From positions 62,001 to 126,000 of the forward strand of contig NZ_QGDT01000001.1 in NCBI RefSeq assembly GCF_003149085.1: a stretch of 64,000 bases of DNA. The letters are read 5' to 3'. This document shows positions 8,299 to 17,597 of the stretch, piece after piece. How positions within the stretch are numbered: position 1 is the first letter of the stretch; each line of letters begins with the position of its first letter. A model generated the notes under the pieces. It saw nothing but the letters and a program-made list of their open reading frames with translations, was not told the origin of the DNA and searched no databases. The DNA comes from Dyadobacter jejuensis. Lineage in GTDB: Bacteria; Bacteroidota; Bacteroidia; Cytophagales; Spirosomataceae. The translations under genes were made by a program, and so were the position numbers.

Positions 8299-10254
8299 CT
8301 ATAAAAAACCTTTTAACGAATCGGGGTTGCGAATGCTGGCAAAGTTCATAGATTGACTGGGGTCCTCGCCCATCAATATTTTTTTTACAGGGGTCTCCAT
8401 TTTTTTACCACTGATTGTATAGGGAATATCCTGCACTTGCTCTATCGTATCGGGTACATGTCTAGGACTGTATTGGGTACGAAGTTCCTCCTTTATAGTC
8501 TTTTTTAAGAGGTCGGTCAGCAGGTATCCTTGTTTTAACACCACAAACAAGGAAATAGTGCCAATTCCGTCCGACTTTTCCAAGTACACGACTAGGCTGT
8601 CTTTTATCTCGGGGAGGCCTTCTACAGCGCTATATATCTCGGCTGTGCCAATACGAACGCCCCCGCGGTTGAGGGTGGTATCGGAGCGTCCATAGATGAT
8701 GACGCTGCCCTTATCGCCGATTTTAATCCAGTCGCCATGGCACCAAATGTCTGGGTACTTCTCGAAATAACTTTGACTATACCGGATATTGTCGCGGTCG
8801 TTCCAAAAGTAGAGGGGCATAGAAGGCATGGGCTGAGTCACGACCATCTCTCCAAGGGTATCGATATGCGCCTGGCCTTGCTCATCGAAGGCTTCTATTT
8901 TGCTTCCCAACATGCGGCATTGTATTTCCCCTGCATAAACGGGTAAGAGGGGGCAGCCACCGACGAAGGCACTACAAACGTCGGTACCCCCGCTTAGGGA
9001 GATCAGCCACACGTCTTTTTTTACGAATTTATAGATCCACTCGAAGGCCTCGGGAGTGAGGGGCGAACCGGTCGATCCGATGGTTTCTAAGGCTCTTAAC
9101 TGATCGCTGGCTATGCTAACTCCCGCTTTCATACAAGCGATGAAATAGGCTGCACCGCTTCCGAAATGGTTTATTTTTGCTCTTTCCGCCAGGCTCCAGA
9201 GAACCTGTGAAGAGGGGTACATCGGAGCGCCATCGTAGAGAACCAAGGTGCTGCCGCAAAGCATGGACCCCAGGGCATAGTTCCACATCATCCAGCCGGT
9301 GGTCGAATACCAGAAATACCGATCTCCGCGTTTTACATTCTGGTGCAGCGCTAGTGCCTTAAGATGTTCTAATAAACAGCCTCCTACACTATGGGTAATG
9401 GCTTTGGGCTTGCCGGTGGTCCCTGAGGAGTATAAGATCCAGATGGGATGGTCGAAGGGTACCGGTTCAAATTCGAGTCCATGATGAGGGAAATGTAGGA
9501 TATCTTCCCAGGAGGTGGTACCCTTGGGCTGGGCATCGAAGTCGCCCGTTCCTATGTGGACAAAGTCCTTGACGGAGGGCAGGGAGTTGGGCAAGGAATG
9601 GTGCAAGGAAGTACTCGGGTAGGCCTTGCCATTATAATGGTAGCCGTCGCAGAGAAACAAAACTTTTGGTTCTATTTGTTTGAAACGATCGGCAATGCCC
9701 GCTGCGCCAAAGTCTGGAGAGCAGGACGACCATACCCCTCCTATGGCATTGGTGGCCAAAAATGCGATAATGGCCTCGGGGTTATTGGGCGTTACGGCAG
9801 CTACCCTGTCGCCGGGTCGAATCCCTATTTGCTTCAGCCAGGCTGACACGGCGGCCACTTGTTCCTCTAAGCGTTCCCAAGAAATGGCCGTTAATGGTTG
9901 GGTTTCGGACTGAAACAGCAGGGCGGGGTGGGCCGTGCCTTTGTTTCTGAATATATGCTCGGCATAATTGATGCGGGATCTTGTAAACCATTTGGTACCA
10001 ATGAAGCCGGTTTTAGGTTTTGAAAGAACCTCTAGGTATATATCGTGCGACTTGATATGAAAATATTGCCAGATACTCTCCCAAAAATCTTCCAAATCGG
10101 TCGTCGACCAGTCCCACAGATCCTGGTAGGTCCTAAAATAGAGCCCTTTCTTTACAAAGAGCCAATTCATATAGTTTTTTAGAATGGAATGCTCCGTAAG
10201 TTTTGGGCCTGGCTTCCAGAGGGGTTGAGGAGTGGTATCATGATTTGTAGTCAT
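8299..10254 (-). CDS. acetoacetyl-CoA synthetase (acetoacetate-CoA ligase)
   Basis: 651 residues, the usual length for acetoacetate-CoA ligase, a cytoplasmic adenylate-forming enzyme making acetoacetyl-CoA from acetoacetate, ATP and CoA. The adenylation motif YSSGTTGKPKAITHS (about residue 272) and the late motifs GRSDTTLNRGGVRIGTAEIY (about residue 540) and TISGKKMETPVKKIL (about residue 615, catalytic Lys in the second K) are clear. The N-terminal acetyl-CoA-synthetase-type domain (YFHIKSHDIYLEVLSKPK) also fits this subfamily rather than acetyl-CoA synthetase. Transcribed alone. Confidence 0.88.
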   Translation of the reverse strand: MTTNHDTTPQPLWKPGPKLTEHSILKNYMNWLFVKKGLYFRTYQDLWDWSTTDLEDFWESIWQYFHIKSHDIYLEVLSKPKTGFIGTKWFTRSRINYAEHIFRNKGTAHPALLFQSETQPLTAISWERLEEQVAAVSAWLKQIGIRPGDRVAAVTPNNPEAIIAFLATNAIGGVWSSCSPDFGAAGIADRFKQIEPKVLFLCDGYHYNGKAYPSTSLHHSLPNSLPSVKDFVHIGTGDFDAQPKGTTSWEDILHFPHHGLEFEPVPFDHPIWILYSSGTTGKPKAITHSVGGCLLEHLKALALHQNVKRGDRYFWYSTTGWMMWNYALGSMLCGSTLVLYDGAPMYPSSQVLWSLAERAKINHFGSGAAYFIACMKAGVSIASDQLRALETIGSTGSPLTPEAFEWIYKFVKKDVWLISLSGGTDVCSAFVGGCPLLPVYAGEIQCRMLGSKIEAFDEQGQAHIDTLGEMVVTQPMPSMPLYFWNDRDNIRYSQSYFEKYPDIWCHGDWIKIGDKGSVIIYGRSDTTLNRGGVRIGTAEIYSAVEGLPEIKDSLVVYLEKSDGIGTISLFVVLKQGYLLTDLLKKTIKEELRTQYSPRHVPDTIEQVQDIPYTISGKKMETPVKKILMGEDPSQSMNFASIRNPDSLKGFL

Positions 10255-10314
10255 CTTTCACTGCTTAGGTTTGTAGGTGTGCCGCATCGTGGGTAACGAA
10301 TGCACTTAATTAAA

Positions 10315-10333
10315 TGAAAACTATAAACGAACC
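10315..10333 (+). repeat. imperfect direct repeat, copy A
   Basis: TGAAAACTATAAACGAACC here recurs at 10794-10812 with one difference (T for C), and the similarity fades over the following 30 bases. The two copies bracket the decayed stretch upstream of the pseudouridine synthase gene. Confidence 0.5.
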
Positions 10334-10415
10334 AATATAATATTTCGGATAGATTGCTTCAGAATAATTTGAAATAGACATTTTCAGAACGGTATAAAGG
10401 TCTTCTGAATAATAA

Positions 10416-10559
10416 TTCTCAGTCTCCCACGATGACCTGCAAAATATCCTAAGCCCAGGAGAATTTGAAGCTATACTTCAAAGAATAACCGGCATTAAAT
10501 TAGCAGAATCCGGAACCATTCATTCTCCAGGTCAACTTTATAAGAGTAGGGTTAAGTAA
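10416..10559 (+). pseudogene. unrecognised coding remnant
   Basis: This frame is open from a stop at 10413 to a stop at 10557 with coherent amino-acid content (LSPGEFEAILQRITGIKLAE in its middle) but no start codon or ribosome site. A second open stretch in another frame follows to about 10760. I read this as the wreck of one gene, broken by stops and frame changes. I do not recognise the family. The rest of the 10255-10860 gap shows no intact gene. Confidence 0.3.
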
Positions 10560-10793
10560 AAGAGACCATCTGTTTCCTGCCCGATTTTAGGTCTAGGAGC
10601 TTTAATAGGAGTATTAATGGGACATTTAATCAGGAGGAACTGCTAGTGACTTTTGGATCCGACACAACTTTGTATCCCATTCTTGAAAGTAAGGAAACAT
10701 TAGGTTGTTTCCCACTTGAGGGTGTCAAAGTCAAACCCAATACTGGTATCAATGGTAGGTAATTTGGCTGTTATGCAAATTGGCTTTCCTGGT

Positions 10794-10812
10794 TGAAAAC
10801 TATAAATGAACC
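10794..10812 (+). repeat. imperfect direct repeat, copy B
   Basis: This copy matches 10315-10333 at 18 of 19 positions. It lies just upstream of the probable promoter of the pseudouridine synthase gene. Confidence 0.5.
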
Positions 10813-10864
10813 GATAAATTATTTAGGATCAATTGGTTCGGATTAATATCACTGAAAATTGTTA

Positions 10865-10872
10865 TATCTTTG
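10865..10872 (+). promoter_or_regulatory. candidate -7 promoter box
   Basis: TATCTTTG fits TAnnTTTG. It would start a transcript near 10879 and leave a leader of about 140 nt before the pseudouridine synthase gene. A convincing -33 box was not found. Confidence 0.4.
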
Positions 10873-11021
10873 CAGTCTTAAATAAAAATATAACGTAGTA
10901 CTCTGATCATCAGATACGTTCGTAAAAGTGTTTGCCTGGCAAATTATTAATAGGTTGGGGCACAATTTCGCACAAAATTTGTTAAGAGGAAAAAAAATCC
11001 AGTAGTGATACTGCATTCCTA

Positions 11022-12485
11022 ATGAGAAAAAGAATAGAAAAACCAGCTGACGCAAAGGCGTCGGGCAGAGGGGGACAGAAGTCGTCCCGTACCGGAAAGA
11101 AAAGTATTGATGGAGGTGACTGGGCCATGGAGAGCCGGTTTAGCAAGCCTACCATCAAAAAGTCGAGCTTGCGCCTTGCAGCAGCGAGGGAAGCCGCCGA
11201 GGCGAAGGCCTATAAAGGCAAGCCATCGGGTGCCTCCAAGACTTCTGAGAAGCCATGGAGCGAAAAGCCTGCCTATGGAAAGCCTAGCTTCAACCGTGGT
11301 GGAAACGACAACCGCTCCTCCGAAGGGCGGTCGTTCGAAGGACCAAATCGTGATAAACCTTACCGTTCATTCGACAAAAAACAGTCGTCCCCTGGCTTCA
11401 GATCCAACTCTGACAGTACCCCAGGTGGTGGTTCCTATAAGCAAAAGCTTGCAGGGCCGGGGCGTTTTGGAAAGCCGGTGTCGGACCGGAATCGCGGTGA
11501 AAACGATAGAGGAGCGTATTCAAAACCTTACCGATCGGAAGGACCATCCGCCGATTTTAAGAAACCCTATCAGAAACCTTGGGAAAAAGACCGGGAGCCA
11601 AGAGGCGACTGGAAAAATAGAGAGCAGCCGTCGGAAGAGTCTAGCCGGGGCCGTGCCGAGGGCAAAGCGACTGGTCAGGATCGTAGGGTGGGTCGGTTAG
11701 AAGCCGCTCCCAAATACAACTTGAACCGGTATGATGAAAAGAAGCCAGGTAAAAAATCCAAAGGGTCGGAGGACGACGGAAGCATACGCCTGAATCGGTA
11801 TATTGCCAATGCGGGTATCTGTTCGCGGCGTGAGGCCGATGAGTTGATAGCCTCTGGCCAGATATCGGTCAATGGAAAAACCGTTACCGAAATGGGCCAT
11901 AAAGTGATGCGCACCGATCAGGTAAAATTTGGGAAAAAGGCCCTCAATCCTGAGAAAATGGTGTATATCCTGATCAACAAACCCAAAGATTATATCACTA
12001 CTACCGACGACCCCGAGGAACGTAAAACCGTACTCGACCTGATCCAGGGGGCTTGCGAAGAGCGCGTGTATCCGGTGGGACGTTTGGATAGAAATACCAC
12101 AGGGTTGCTCTTGCTTACTAACGATGGGGAACTGGCCGAAAAGCTTACGCATCCGTCGAGCGGAGTCAAGAAGATCTACCAGGCAGAACTCGACAAGCCC
12201 ATTACTACCGAGGACTTCGAATTGTTGAAACATGGCTTGGAGCTAGAGGATGGCTTTATCCGTCCCGATGAGGTAGGCTTGGTAACCCCCGATGCCATGG
12301 TGGTAGGCCTTGAAATTCACAGTGGCCGCAACCGCATCGTTCGCCGTATGTTCGAACACCTGGGTTATGAGGTTCAGAAACTGGACCGGACGGTTTTTGC
12401 AGGACTGAATAAAAAGGAATTGCCTAGAGGAAAATGGAGATTCCTGCTCGAGAGGGAAGTTGTAAAACTGAAATATATGTTATAA
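11022..12485 (+). CDS. RluB/RsuA-type rRNA pseudouridine synthase with disordered N-terminus
   Basis: 487 residues in three parts. Residues 1 to about 245 are low complexity, rich in Lys, Arg, Pro, Ser and Gly, and probably disordered. An S4 RNA-binding domain follows (IRLNRYIANAGICSRREADE onwards, about 247-300). The RsuA/RluB catalytic domain carries the catalytic Asp in GRLDRNTTGLLLLTNDG and ends with SGRNRIVRRMFEHLGY. The enzyme isomerises a uridine in rRNA. A basic disordered extension of this kind is common on Bacteroidota homologues and may help RNA binding. The ATG at 11022 keeps the whole extension; shorter starts cannot be ruled out. A terminator follows. Confidence 0.87.
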   Translation: MRKRIEKPADAKASGRGGQKSSRTGKKSIDGGDWAMESRFSKPTIKKSSLRLAAAREAAEAKAYKGKPSGASKTSEKPWSEKPAYGKPSFNRGGNDNRSSEGRSFEGPNRDKPYRSFDKKQSSPGFRSNSDSTPGGGSYKQKLAGPGRFGKPVSDRNRGENDRGAYSKPYRSEGPSADFKKPYQKPWEKDREPRGDWKNREQPSEESSRGRAEGKATGQDRRVGRLEAAPKYNLNRYDEKKPGKKSKGSEDDGSIRLNRYIANAGICSRREADELIASGQISVNGKTVTEMGHKVMRTDQVKFGKKALNPEKMVYILINKPKDYITTTDDPEERKTVLDLIQGACEERVYPVGRLDRNTTGLLLLTNDGELAEKLTHPSSGVKKIYQAELDKPITTEDFELLKHGLELEDGFIRPDEVGLVTPDAMVVGLEIHSGRNRIVRRMFEHLGYEVQKLDRTVFAGLNKKELPRGKWRFLLEREVVKLKYML

Positions 12486-12529
12486 GTAATGGCTAGCATC
12501 TTACGGATGCCCATTATTTATACGCTCCT

Positions 12530-12559
12530 AAAGGACCGCTCTACGGGGTGGTCCTTTTT
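12530..12559 (+). terminator. rho-independent terminator
   Basis: An 8-bp stem (AAAGGACC / GGTCCTTT) with a 12-nt loop is followed by a T-run, 45 bp after the pseudouridine synthase stop codon. Confidence 0.8.
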
Positions 12560-12734
12560 GCATGGCCATATGGCAAGCTTTTACCCTTTGTCCATCGTCT
12601 TAACCCTGCTGTCCACTTTAGCAATTTCACAATAGGACTAGGGCAACCGTGTTTTGAATATAAATAATCCATATTTAACTTGATATATTTATTTAATATG
12701 GGTATATTTCTGCAGACCAAACCATTCAAACACG

Positions 12735-13169
12735 ATGAAGATAATCGATAAAATTGAGCAATGGGGAGATGCGCATCACCCCGCCTGGTTGGATTTCCTA
12801 CGTATTGGCCTGGGGGCCTTATTATTCTTTAAGGGAGTAAGTTTTATCAGTGATACGGCCCGTATTATGGAGCTAGTGTCGGGACTCGACATTCAACTCT
12901 GGACGGTTACCGCCATTCATTATGTTGCCTTCGCACATATTTTTGGGGGCTTTATGATTGCCATTGGTGCCCTCACCAGGCTGGCAGCCATCGTGCAGCT
13001 GCCAATCTTGATTACGGCGGTGTTTTTTGTGAATTTACGGATGGGCTTCTCCTACCTTAATTCTGAGCTATGGTTGTCGCTTCTTACCTTGTTCTTACTG
13101 GTGCTGTTTATTGTGGTAGGATCGGGGACGATGTCTACAGACGAATATATGCGTAAACATAACCGTTAG
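12735..13169 (+). CDS. DoxX-family membrane protein
   Basis: 144 residues with four predicted membrane segments (starting WLDFLRIGLGALLFFKGVSF, then around residues 50-72, 78-98 and 110-130). The pattern and the conserved first helix fit the DoxX family of small inner-membrane proteins. Members are linked to redox and envelope functions, but the role is mostly undefined. The gene converges with the AraC-type gene and the two overlap by 4 bp at their stop codons. Confidence 0.75.
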   Translation: MKIIDKIEQWGDAHHPAWLDFLRIGLGALLFFKGVSFISDTARIMELVSGLDIQLWTVTAIHYVAFAHIFGGFMIAIGALTRLAAIVQLPILITAVFFVNLRMGFSYLNSELWLSLLTLFLLVLFIVVGSGTMSTDEYMRKHNR

Positions 13170-14038
13170 AGGGTTTCTGAGGAGGCCTTAAGGAATTTTC
13201 GCTTGTACTCAAGGGGAGTCATGTCCGTCACTTTTTTAAAATGCCGGTAGAAGTTAGAAACATTATTAAAGCCACATTCGAAGCAGATCACCTCGGTGGG
13301 GAATCGGTCTTCTACCAAAAACCGGCAGGCATGACTAATCCTTATTTCGACCAGGAAGTCGTTATAGGTCTTTTTTGTCATCATTTTGAAGTAGCGACAA
13401 AAAGAAGTTGTTCCTAGGTTGACCAGTGCAGCTACCTCTTGCAGGCTGATATCCTGTTTGTAGTTAGCGAGCGTATATGCGTATATTTTATTGAGTCGTA
13501 AGGTCTCGTAATCGTTAGACTTATAGAAGGCGTGTGCGGAGGTAATGCTGGTCGTTTCCTGGCTTTCCGCCAATATTTTAAGAATGGACAGGAGTGCTAT
13601 GAGGCGGTCGAGATTTTGAGACGTAACGGCCTTATGCATCTGAGCCACCACTTTCTCACGGGTTTCACCTTCAATGATCAGTCCTTTTTTTGCTTTTTCG
13701 TACAGTTTCGGTATCAAATAGGCTTCTGGCAGTAGCAGCAAGTCGGCACCTAGGCATTCGGGTAAAAAATGGATGATGATAACTTCTACAGGCGCTTTTT
13801 CAGCACCTTCCTCTACGCGCCAGGTATGGGGTAAGTTTTGGCCCAATAGAATAAGCTCCCCATCCGTAAAATTAGAAATATTGTCACCGATAAACCGTAC
13901 GCCCTTTCCTTTTACCAGATAATGCAATTCCAATTCAGGGTGATAATGCCATACCGTTCCAAAACCGGAATCCTTTTCATGTCGGATGCTAAATGAATTC
14001 TGCGATTTGATGGGGACTCTGTGAAAATGGGGCTTCAT
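13166..14038 (-). CDS. AraC-family transcriptional regulator
   Basis: 290 residues. An N-terminal cupin-like sensor (WHYHPELELHYLVKGKGVRF, about residues 30-50, continuing to residue 100) precedes a C-terminal pair of helix-turn-helix motifs. The second is FECGFNNVSNFYRHFKKVTDMTPLEYKR (about residues 252-280, quoted here in parts: the core is CGFNNVSNFYRHFKK). Such proteins usually control carbohydrate genes. No obvious target lies beside it on the same strand; DoxX is convergent. The ligand is unknown. Confidence 0.88.
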   Translation of the reverse strand: MKPHFHRVPIKSQNSFSIRHEKDSGFGTVWHYHPELELHYLVKGKGVRFIGDNISNFTDGELILLGQNLPHTWRVEEGAEKAPVEVIIIHFLPECLGADLLLLPEAYLIPKLYEKAKKGLIIEGETREKVVAQMHKAVTSQNLDRLIALLSILKILAESQETTSITSAHAFYKSNDYETLRLNKIYAYTLANYKQDISLQEVAALVNLGTTSFCRYFKMMTKKTYNDFLVEIRISHACRFLVEDRFPTEVICFECGFNNVSNFYRHFKKVTDMTPLEYKRKFLKASSETL

Positions 14039-14200
14039 GGGCAGGCGGTATCGATGTTACTTCCTACCAAAGCAATGCAACCAGGAATTCTAACCATCCC
14101 TTGGGCCAATGAGAGCTCTTGAGATAGTTTGCCCTAGTAGGACCAGTACGGATAATTCGACTCCCCCCAAAACGGTGAGATGCGCCAATGGGTTCTCTGA

Positions 14201-14761
14201 TCAAAATTTAGGACTTATGGTCCCCAAGAAGCCTGGGTCCATCTTTTCTCTTAAGATCTGTTTGGCCTTGATCAGTTGATTTTTTACCGTATTGGTAGAA
14301 ATATTCAAGTACTCGGCTATTTCTTTATAGGTCTTCCCCTCCTCAAAATTGAGTTTAAAGATTAACTTTCTTCGGGATGAGAGCGCTTCGATGGCCTGGT
14401 ATATCGCTTGCAGATGAACCTCTTGATCGTCGGTTTCATCTTCTACCCGTAGCTGTAGGTTTTCCATGTACTGCTGGCGTAGCCTTTGGTCTTTCTCCAG
14501 CTTCTTGAACTGGTCGAACACCTGGTTACGGAGGCTTACGAAGAGGTAGGATTGGAAGCTATGGTCGGGTTTGATTTGGCTACGACGGTCCCATATCTTG
14601 GCAAAAACATCCTGAGTGACATTTTCGGCTTCATCCACATCCTTCAGCAAGGAAGTGCAAAATTTGACAGCTGGGGTTCTAAAATGGATGTAGAGTTGTG
14701 AAAATGCGGTCTCGTCGCCTTTTGTAACTTGAATGAGAATTTGTTGGCTAGGAAAATTCAT
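14201..14761 (-). CDS. ECF sigma-70 factor, Bacteroidota expansion family
   Basis: 186 residues with sigma region 2 (AFSQLYIHFRTPAVKFCTSL through AENVTQDVFAKIWDRR, about residues 18-72) and region 4 (about residues 120-170, with the HTH in KTYKEIAEYLNISTNTVKNQ). No anti-sigma factor (FecR type) or SusC/D pair lies downstream, which is the usual partner arrangement in this phylum. The gene stands alone between an AraC gene and a DapA-like gene, so the signal it answers to is unknown. Confidence 0.88.
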   Translation of the reverse strand: MNFPSQQILIQVTKGDETAFSQLYIHFRTPAVKFCTSLLKDVDEAENVTQDVFAKIWDRRSQIKPDHSFQSYLFVSLRNQVFDQFKKLEKDQRLRQQYMENLQLRVEDETDDQEVHLQAIYQAIEALSSRRKLIFKLNFEEGKTYKEIAEYLNISTNTVKNQLIKAKQILREKMDPGFLGTISPKF

Positions 14762-14883
14762 AACGATTTGGAATAAGGTTTTAGAACATTCAAAACGACT
14801 AACAGCAGGAGTATATCCAATGCTTTAGATGGATATACCCCCAAAAGACCTAGAGTATCTTTTTTAATGGATTCGGTAAGTGT

Positions 14884-15843
14884 CTAAATGGACACCGCTG
14901 GTGTTACTCCAATTTCTTGCATCAGTGCATGGGCATCGAGGAGTAGGGCATCCATGGCCACTTTCAACGTATCGGTTAGGGGCTCCACTTCTCTCCGGGT
15001 ATATAAGGATATGGGCAATCCACGTTTCATTAGGCTGTACTTCGCAATGGTAGGGTAGGCGGTATGAACTAAGTCCATGGTGTCGACGAAGAACTGGTTC
15101 ACTTTGGCTCTTTCGGCTAGCTTGGTCTCATCATTATAATGGTTGCAGATCCACACCACCAATTCGGGGTATATATTTCCTTGGATGCAAGAAAGACCGG
15201 CAGCACCCTCTTGCAAAGAACTTTCGGCATTGACCATATAGGCGTCGTATAGACCAAAATTATAGGACGAGCCCTTTTCTATCCTCCGTTTCACCTCTTC
15301 AGCATCCAGACAAGTATCCTTGTGGTATACCAGACGTCCCGTGGGTAAGAGTTTTTCAAGAATTTCGGCGGATATTACTCGTTTGTAAGGTACGGGACAC
15401 TCGTACATACCCAAGGGAATGTCGTCGGTTAGGGCCATTAGTTCCTGCATTCTTTCTAGGAATACTTCATCCGACTCGGTCTCGGCGGCCATAAGGCCGG
15501 TGATCACGATTACGGCTTGAACGCCTACTGCATATATACGTCGTACAAATTGTGCTTGCTCGGCTATGGTACCTCCCAAGGTGCCGGTGGCTACTACCGG
15601 AACGCGTCCTGCAGCCTGCTGCAAGACGGTCTCGGTGATGGCGATACGCTCATCGGGGGTCAGCTCGTACATTTCGCTGGACAAACAGTTGGCAAAGAGC
15701 CCAGTAGCCCCAGCGTTGATATACATTTCTGTAAGGTTCCGGAGTCCGGAAAAGTCAATAGCGCCATTTTCTAGAAATGGAGTGAGCATGACAGGTATAA
15801 ACCCTTGGGGCAGTTGGATAGAGGAGGGGTTACTAGGATTCAT
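14884..15843 (-). CDS. dihydrodipicolinate synthase/N-acetylneuraminate lyase family aldolase
   Basis: 319 residues, a (beta/alpha)8 class I aldolase of the DapA/NanA superfamily. The N-terminal strand region GFIPVMLTPFLENGAIDF, the Tyr of MYECPVPYK and the probable Schiff-base Lys of LVYHKDTCLD are visible. It follows a sodium:solute symporter gene by 45 bp on the same strand. A catabolic role on an imported sugar acid such as sialic acid or a related 2-keto-3-deoxy acid is therefore more likely than lysine biosynthesis. The exact substrate is an inference that the sequence does not settle. Confidence 0.82.
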   Translation of the reverse strand: MNPSNPSSIQLPQGFIPVMLTPFLENGAIDFSGLRNLTEMYINAGATGLFANCLSSEMYELTPDERIAITETVLQQAAGRVPVVATGTLGGTIAEQAQFVRRIYAVGVQAVIVITGLMAAETESDEVFLERMQELMALTDDIPLGMYECPVPYKRVISAEILEKLLPTGRLVYHKDTCLDAEEVKRRIEKGSSYNFGLYDAYMVNAESSLQEGAAGLSCIQGNIYPELVVWICNHYNDETKLAERAKVNQFFVDTMDLVHTAYPTIAKYSLMKRGLPISLYTRREVEPLTDTLKVAMDALLLDAHALMQEIGVTPAVSI

Positions 15844-15888
15844 ATAGATCTTCTGGTTGTAAGTGAATGGTCAGGTATTGGCGGTCCT

Positions 15889-17472
15889 TTATAGCTCTTC
15901 CTTGGCCACTTCGGCCAATTCTCTTTTATGTTTCTTTAGGCGCGTCAATAACATGCCGACCAGAAAAATAGTCAGGGTTCCTACGACCATGATCATATTT
16001 TGGTGTAAGGGATTCCGTAGATAGGCGTATTCGTCGGTGAGGTTCGGGGAGAATGTCAACCATACGATCACGATTAGTCCAATAATGGTGGCAGTGAGTG
16101 CCTCCGCATTTTTGGTTTTTCTAGATATAATTCCCAGTAGGAATAACCCCAGCATACCGCTAGCGAATATTCCCGACAATAGCCACCATATATCCAGCAC
16201 ACTCTTGACGCCGATCATGGCTATGCCGGTCAGCATGCCTAGTAAGCCAAAGGTGGTGGTGGCAATATACAGTACGCGCATGGACTGCTTGGGCGAGAGT
16301 TCGGACTTGAAATAACGCTGGTAAATGTCCACTGAAAAGACGGTGGCGGAGGCGTTCATCCCGGAACTAATGGTGCTCATGGCCGCCGACATAATGGCTG
16401 CGACGATAAGACCTAAAAGACCTGCTGGAACCTTTGTGACCATGAAATTGGGCATTACCTTGTCGCCATAGTCGGCAGGTGTAAGCGTAGAGGCCAGCTG
16501 TGCTATGGCATCGGGGCTACCTCCCGGGAGTAGTTCGGAGGCCGCGGCCATCTTGATGGTGGTCAGTAGTTCTGGATTGCTCTCATAATAGGCGAACAGG
16601 CAGGACCCTAGTATAAAGAATAGCAACGAAACGGGGATGTATATATAAACACAGAGCCATATAGAGCTCGCTGCTTCTTTAATGGAACCCGTGGTATGGT
16701 AGCGCTGGACGTAGTTTTGGTCCATTCCAAAATTATTGAGGTTCATAAAGAATCCATACAATAATACGACCCAAAACGAGGACTGTACGAAGTCGGGGGA
16801 AAATGTACCTAGGCTGAATTTATCGTTAGCCTGCCCTACTTCAATAATCTTCTCGATGCCGCCGGTCATGCTGTCGACTACCAAGTAAAGGATGGCCAGC
16901 GCACCTATTGTATTGATAACGCCCTGTACCACTTCGGTCCAGATTACCGCCTCTATACCGCCCATAACGGTATATACCACTATCGAAATCCCTACGACGA
17001 TCATGATAACGGCCATGGGGTAGCCCGTGAGTGCCTGGAGGCTAAGGGCGATTCCGAAAAATATAGAGCCCATGCGGGCCAGTTGCGTCAATAGAAAGCA
17101 GATTACCGCGTAGGTACGCGCCCATGCACCAAATCGGTGCTCCAAATGGGTGTAAGCCGAGACCTCCCCCGAATTTCTGTAAAAGGGAATAAAGTACTTA
17201 GTAGCCGCCCAAGCCGCCAAGGGCATGGAAAGGCTGAACACGAAGGAGTTCCAATTGCTGCCATAAGCCTTGCCAGGAACCCCCAAAAAAGTGTTGCTAC
17301 TCAAAAAAGTGGCATATAGGGAGATACCGATGGCCCAGCCGGGTATCTTTCCTGAGGCCTTGGTAAATTGATCGGCAGTCGTATTTTTTCTTGAAAAATA
17401 GATGCCTACCAACACCATGGCGACTAGGTATGCAAATACAATAAGCAGGTCCAGAAGCGGGAGGGATTTCAT
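15889..17472 (-). CDS. sodium:solute symporter (SSS family)
   Basis: 527 residues with about 13-14 hydrophobic segments, starting LLDLLIVFAYLVAMVLVGIY, and SSS landmarks such as SLYATFLSSNTFLGVPGKAY in the first helices and AAIMSAAMSTISSGMNASAT near residue 370. Members couple uptake of sugars, sialic acid, myo-inositol or other small solutes to the sodium gradient. It is the first gene of a pair with the DapA/NanA-like aldolase, which suggests that the aldolase degrades the imported compound. Confidence 0.87.
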   Translation of the reverse strand: MKSLPLLDLLIVFAYLVAMVLVGIYFSRKNTTADQFTKASGKIPGWAIGISLYATFLSSNTFLGVPGKAYGSNWNSFVFSLSMPLAAWAATKYFIPFYRNSGEVSAYTHLEHRFGAWARTYAVICFLLTQLARMGSIFFGIALSLQALTGYPMAVIMIVVGISIVVYTVMGGIEAVIWTEVVQGVINTIGALAILYLVVDSMTGGIEKIIEVGQANDKFSLGTFSPDFVQSSFWVVLLYGFFMNLNNFGMDQNYVQRYHTTGSIKEAASSIWLCVYIYIPVSLLFFILGSCLFAYYESNPELLTTIKMAAASELLPGGSPDAIAQLASTLTPADYGDKVMPNFMVTKVPAGLLGLIVAAIMSAAMSTISSGMNASATVFSVDIYQRYFKSELSPKQSMRVLYIATTTFGLLGMLTGIAMIGVKSVLDIWWLLSGIFASGMLGLFLLGIISRKTKNAEALTATIIGLIVIVWLTFSPNLTDEYAYLRNPLHQNMIMVVGTLTIFLVGMLLTRLKKHKRELAEVAKEEL

Positions 17473-17597
17473 TCAGCCGAGATTAATAGTATAACTATTT
17501 TGCAAATAAAGAGGATATTGCCAATGCATTTATCGCTATAACTTGCTTATTATTATACGATATTATCAAATTTTGAATGAGGGTGGTAAAAACCTTG

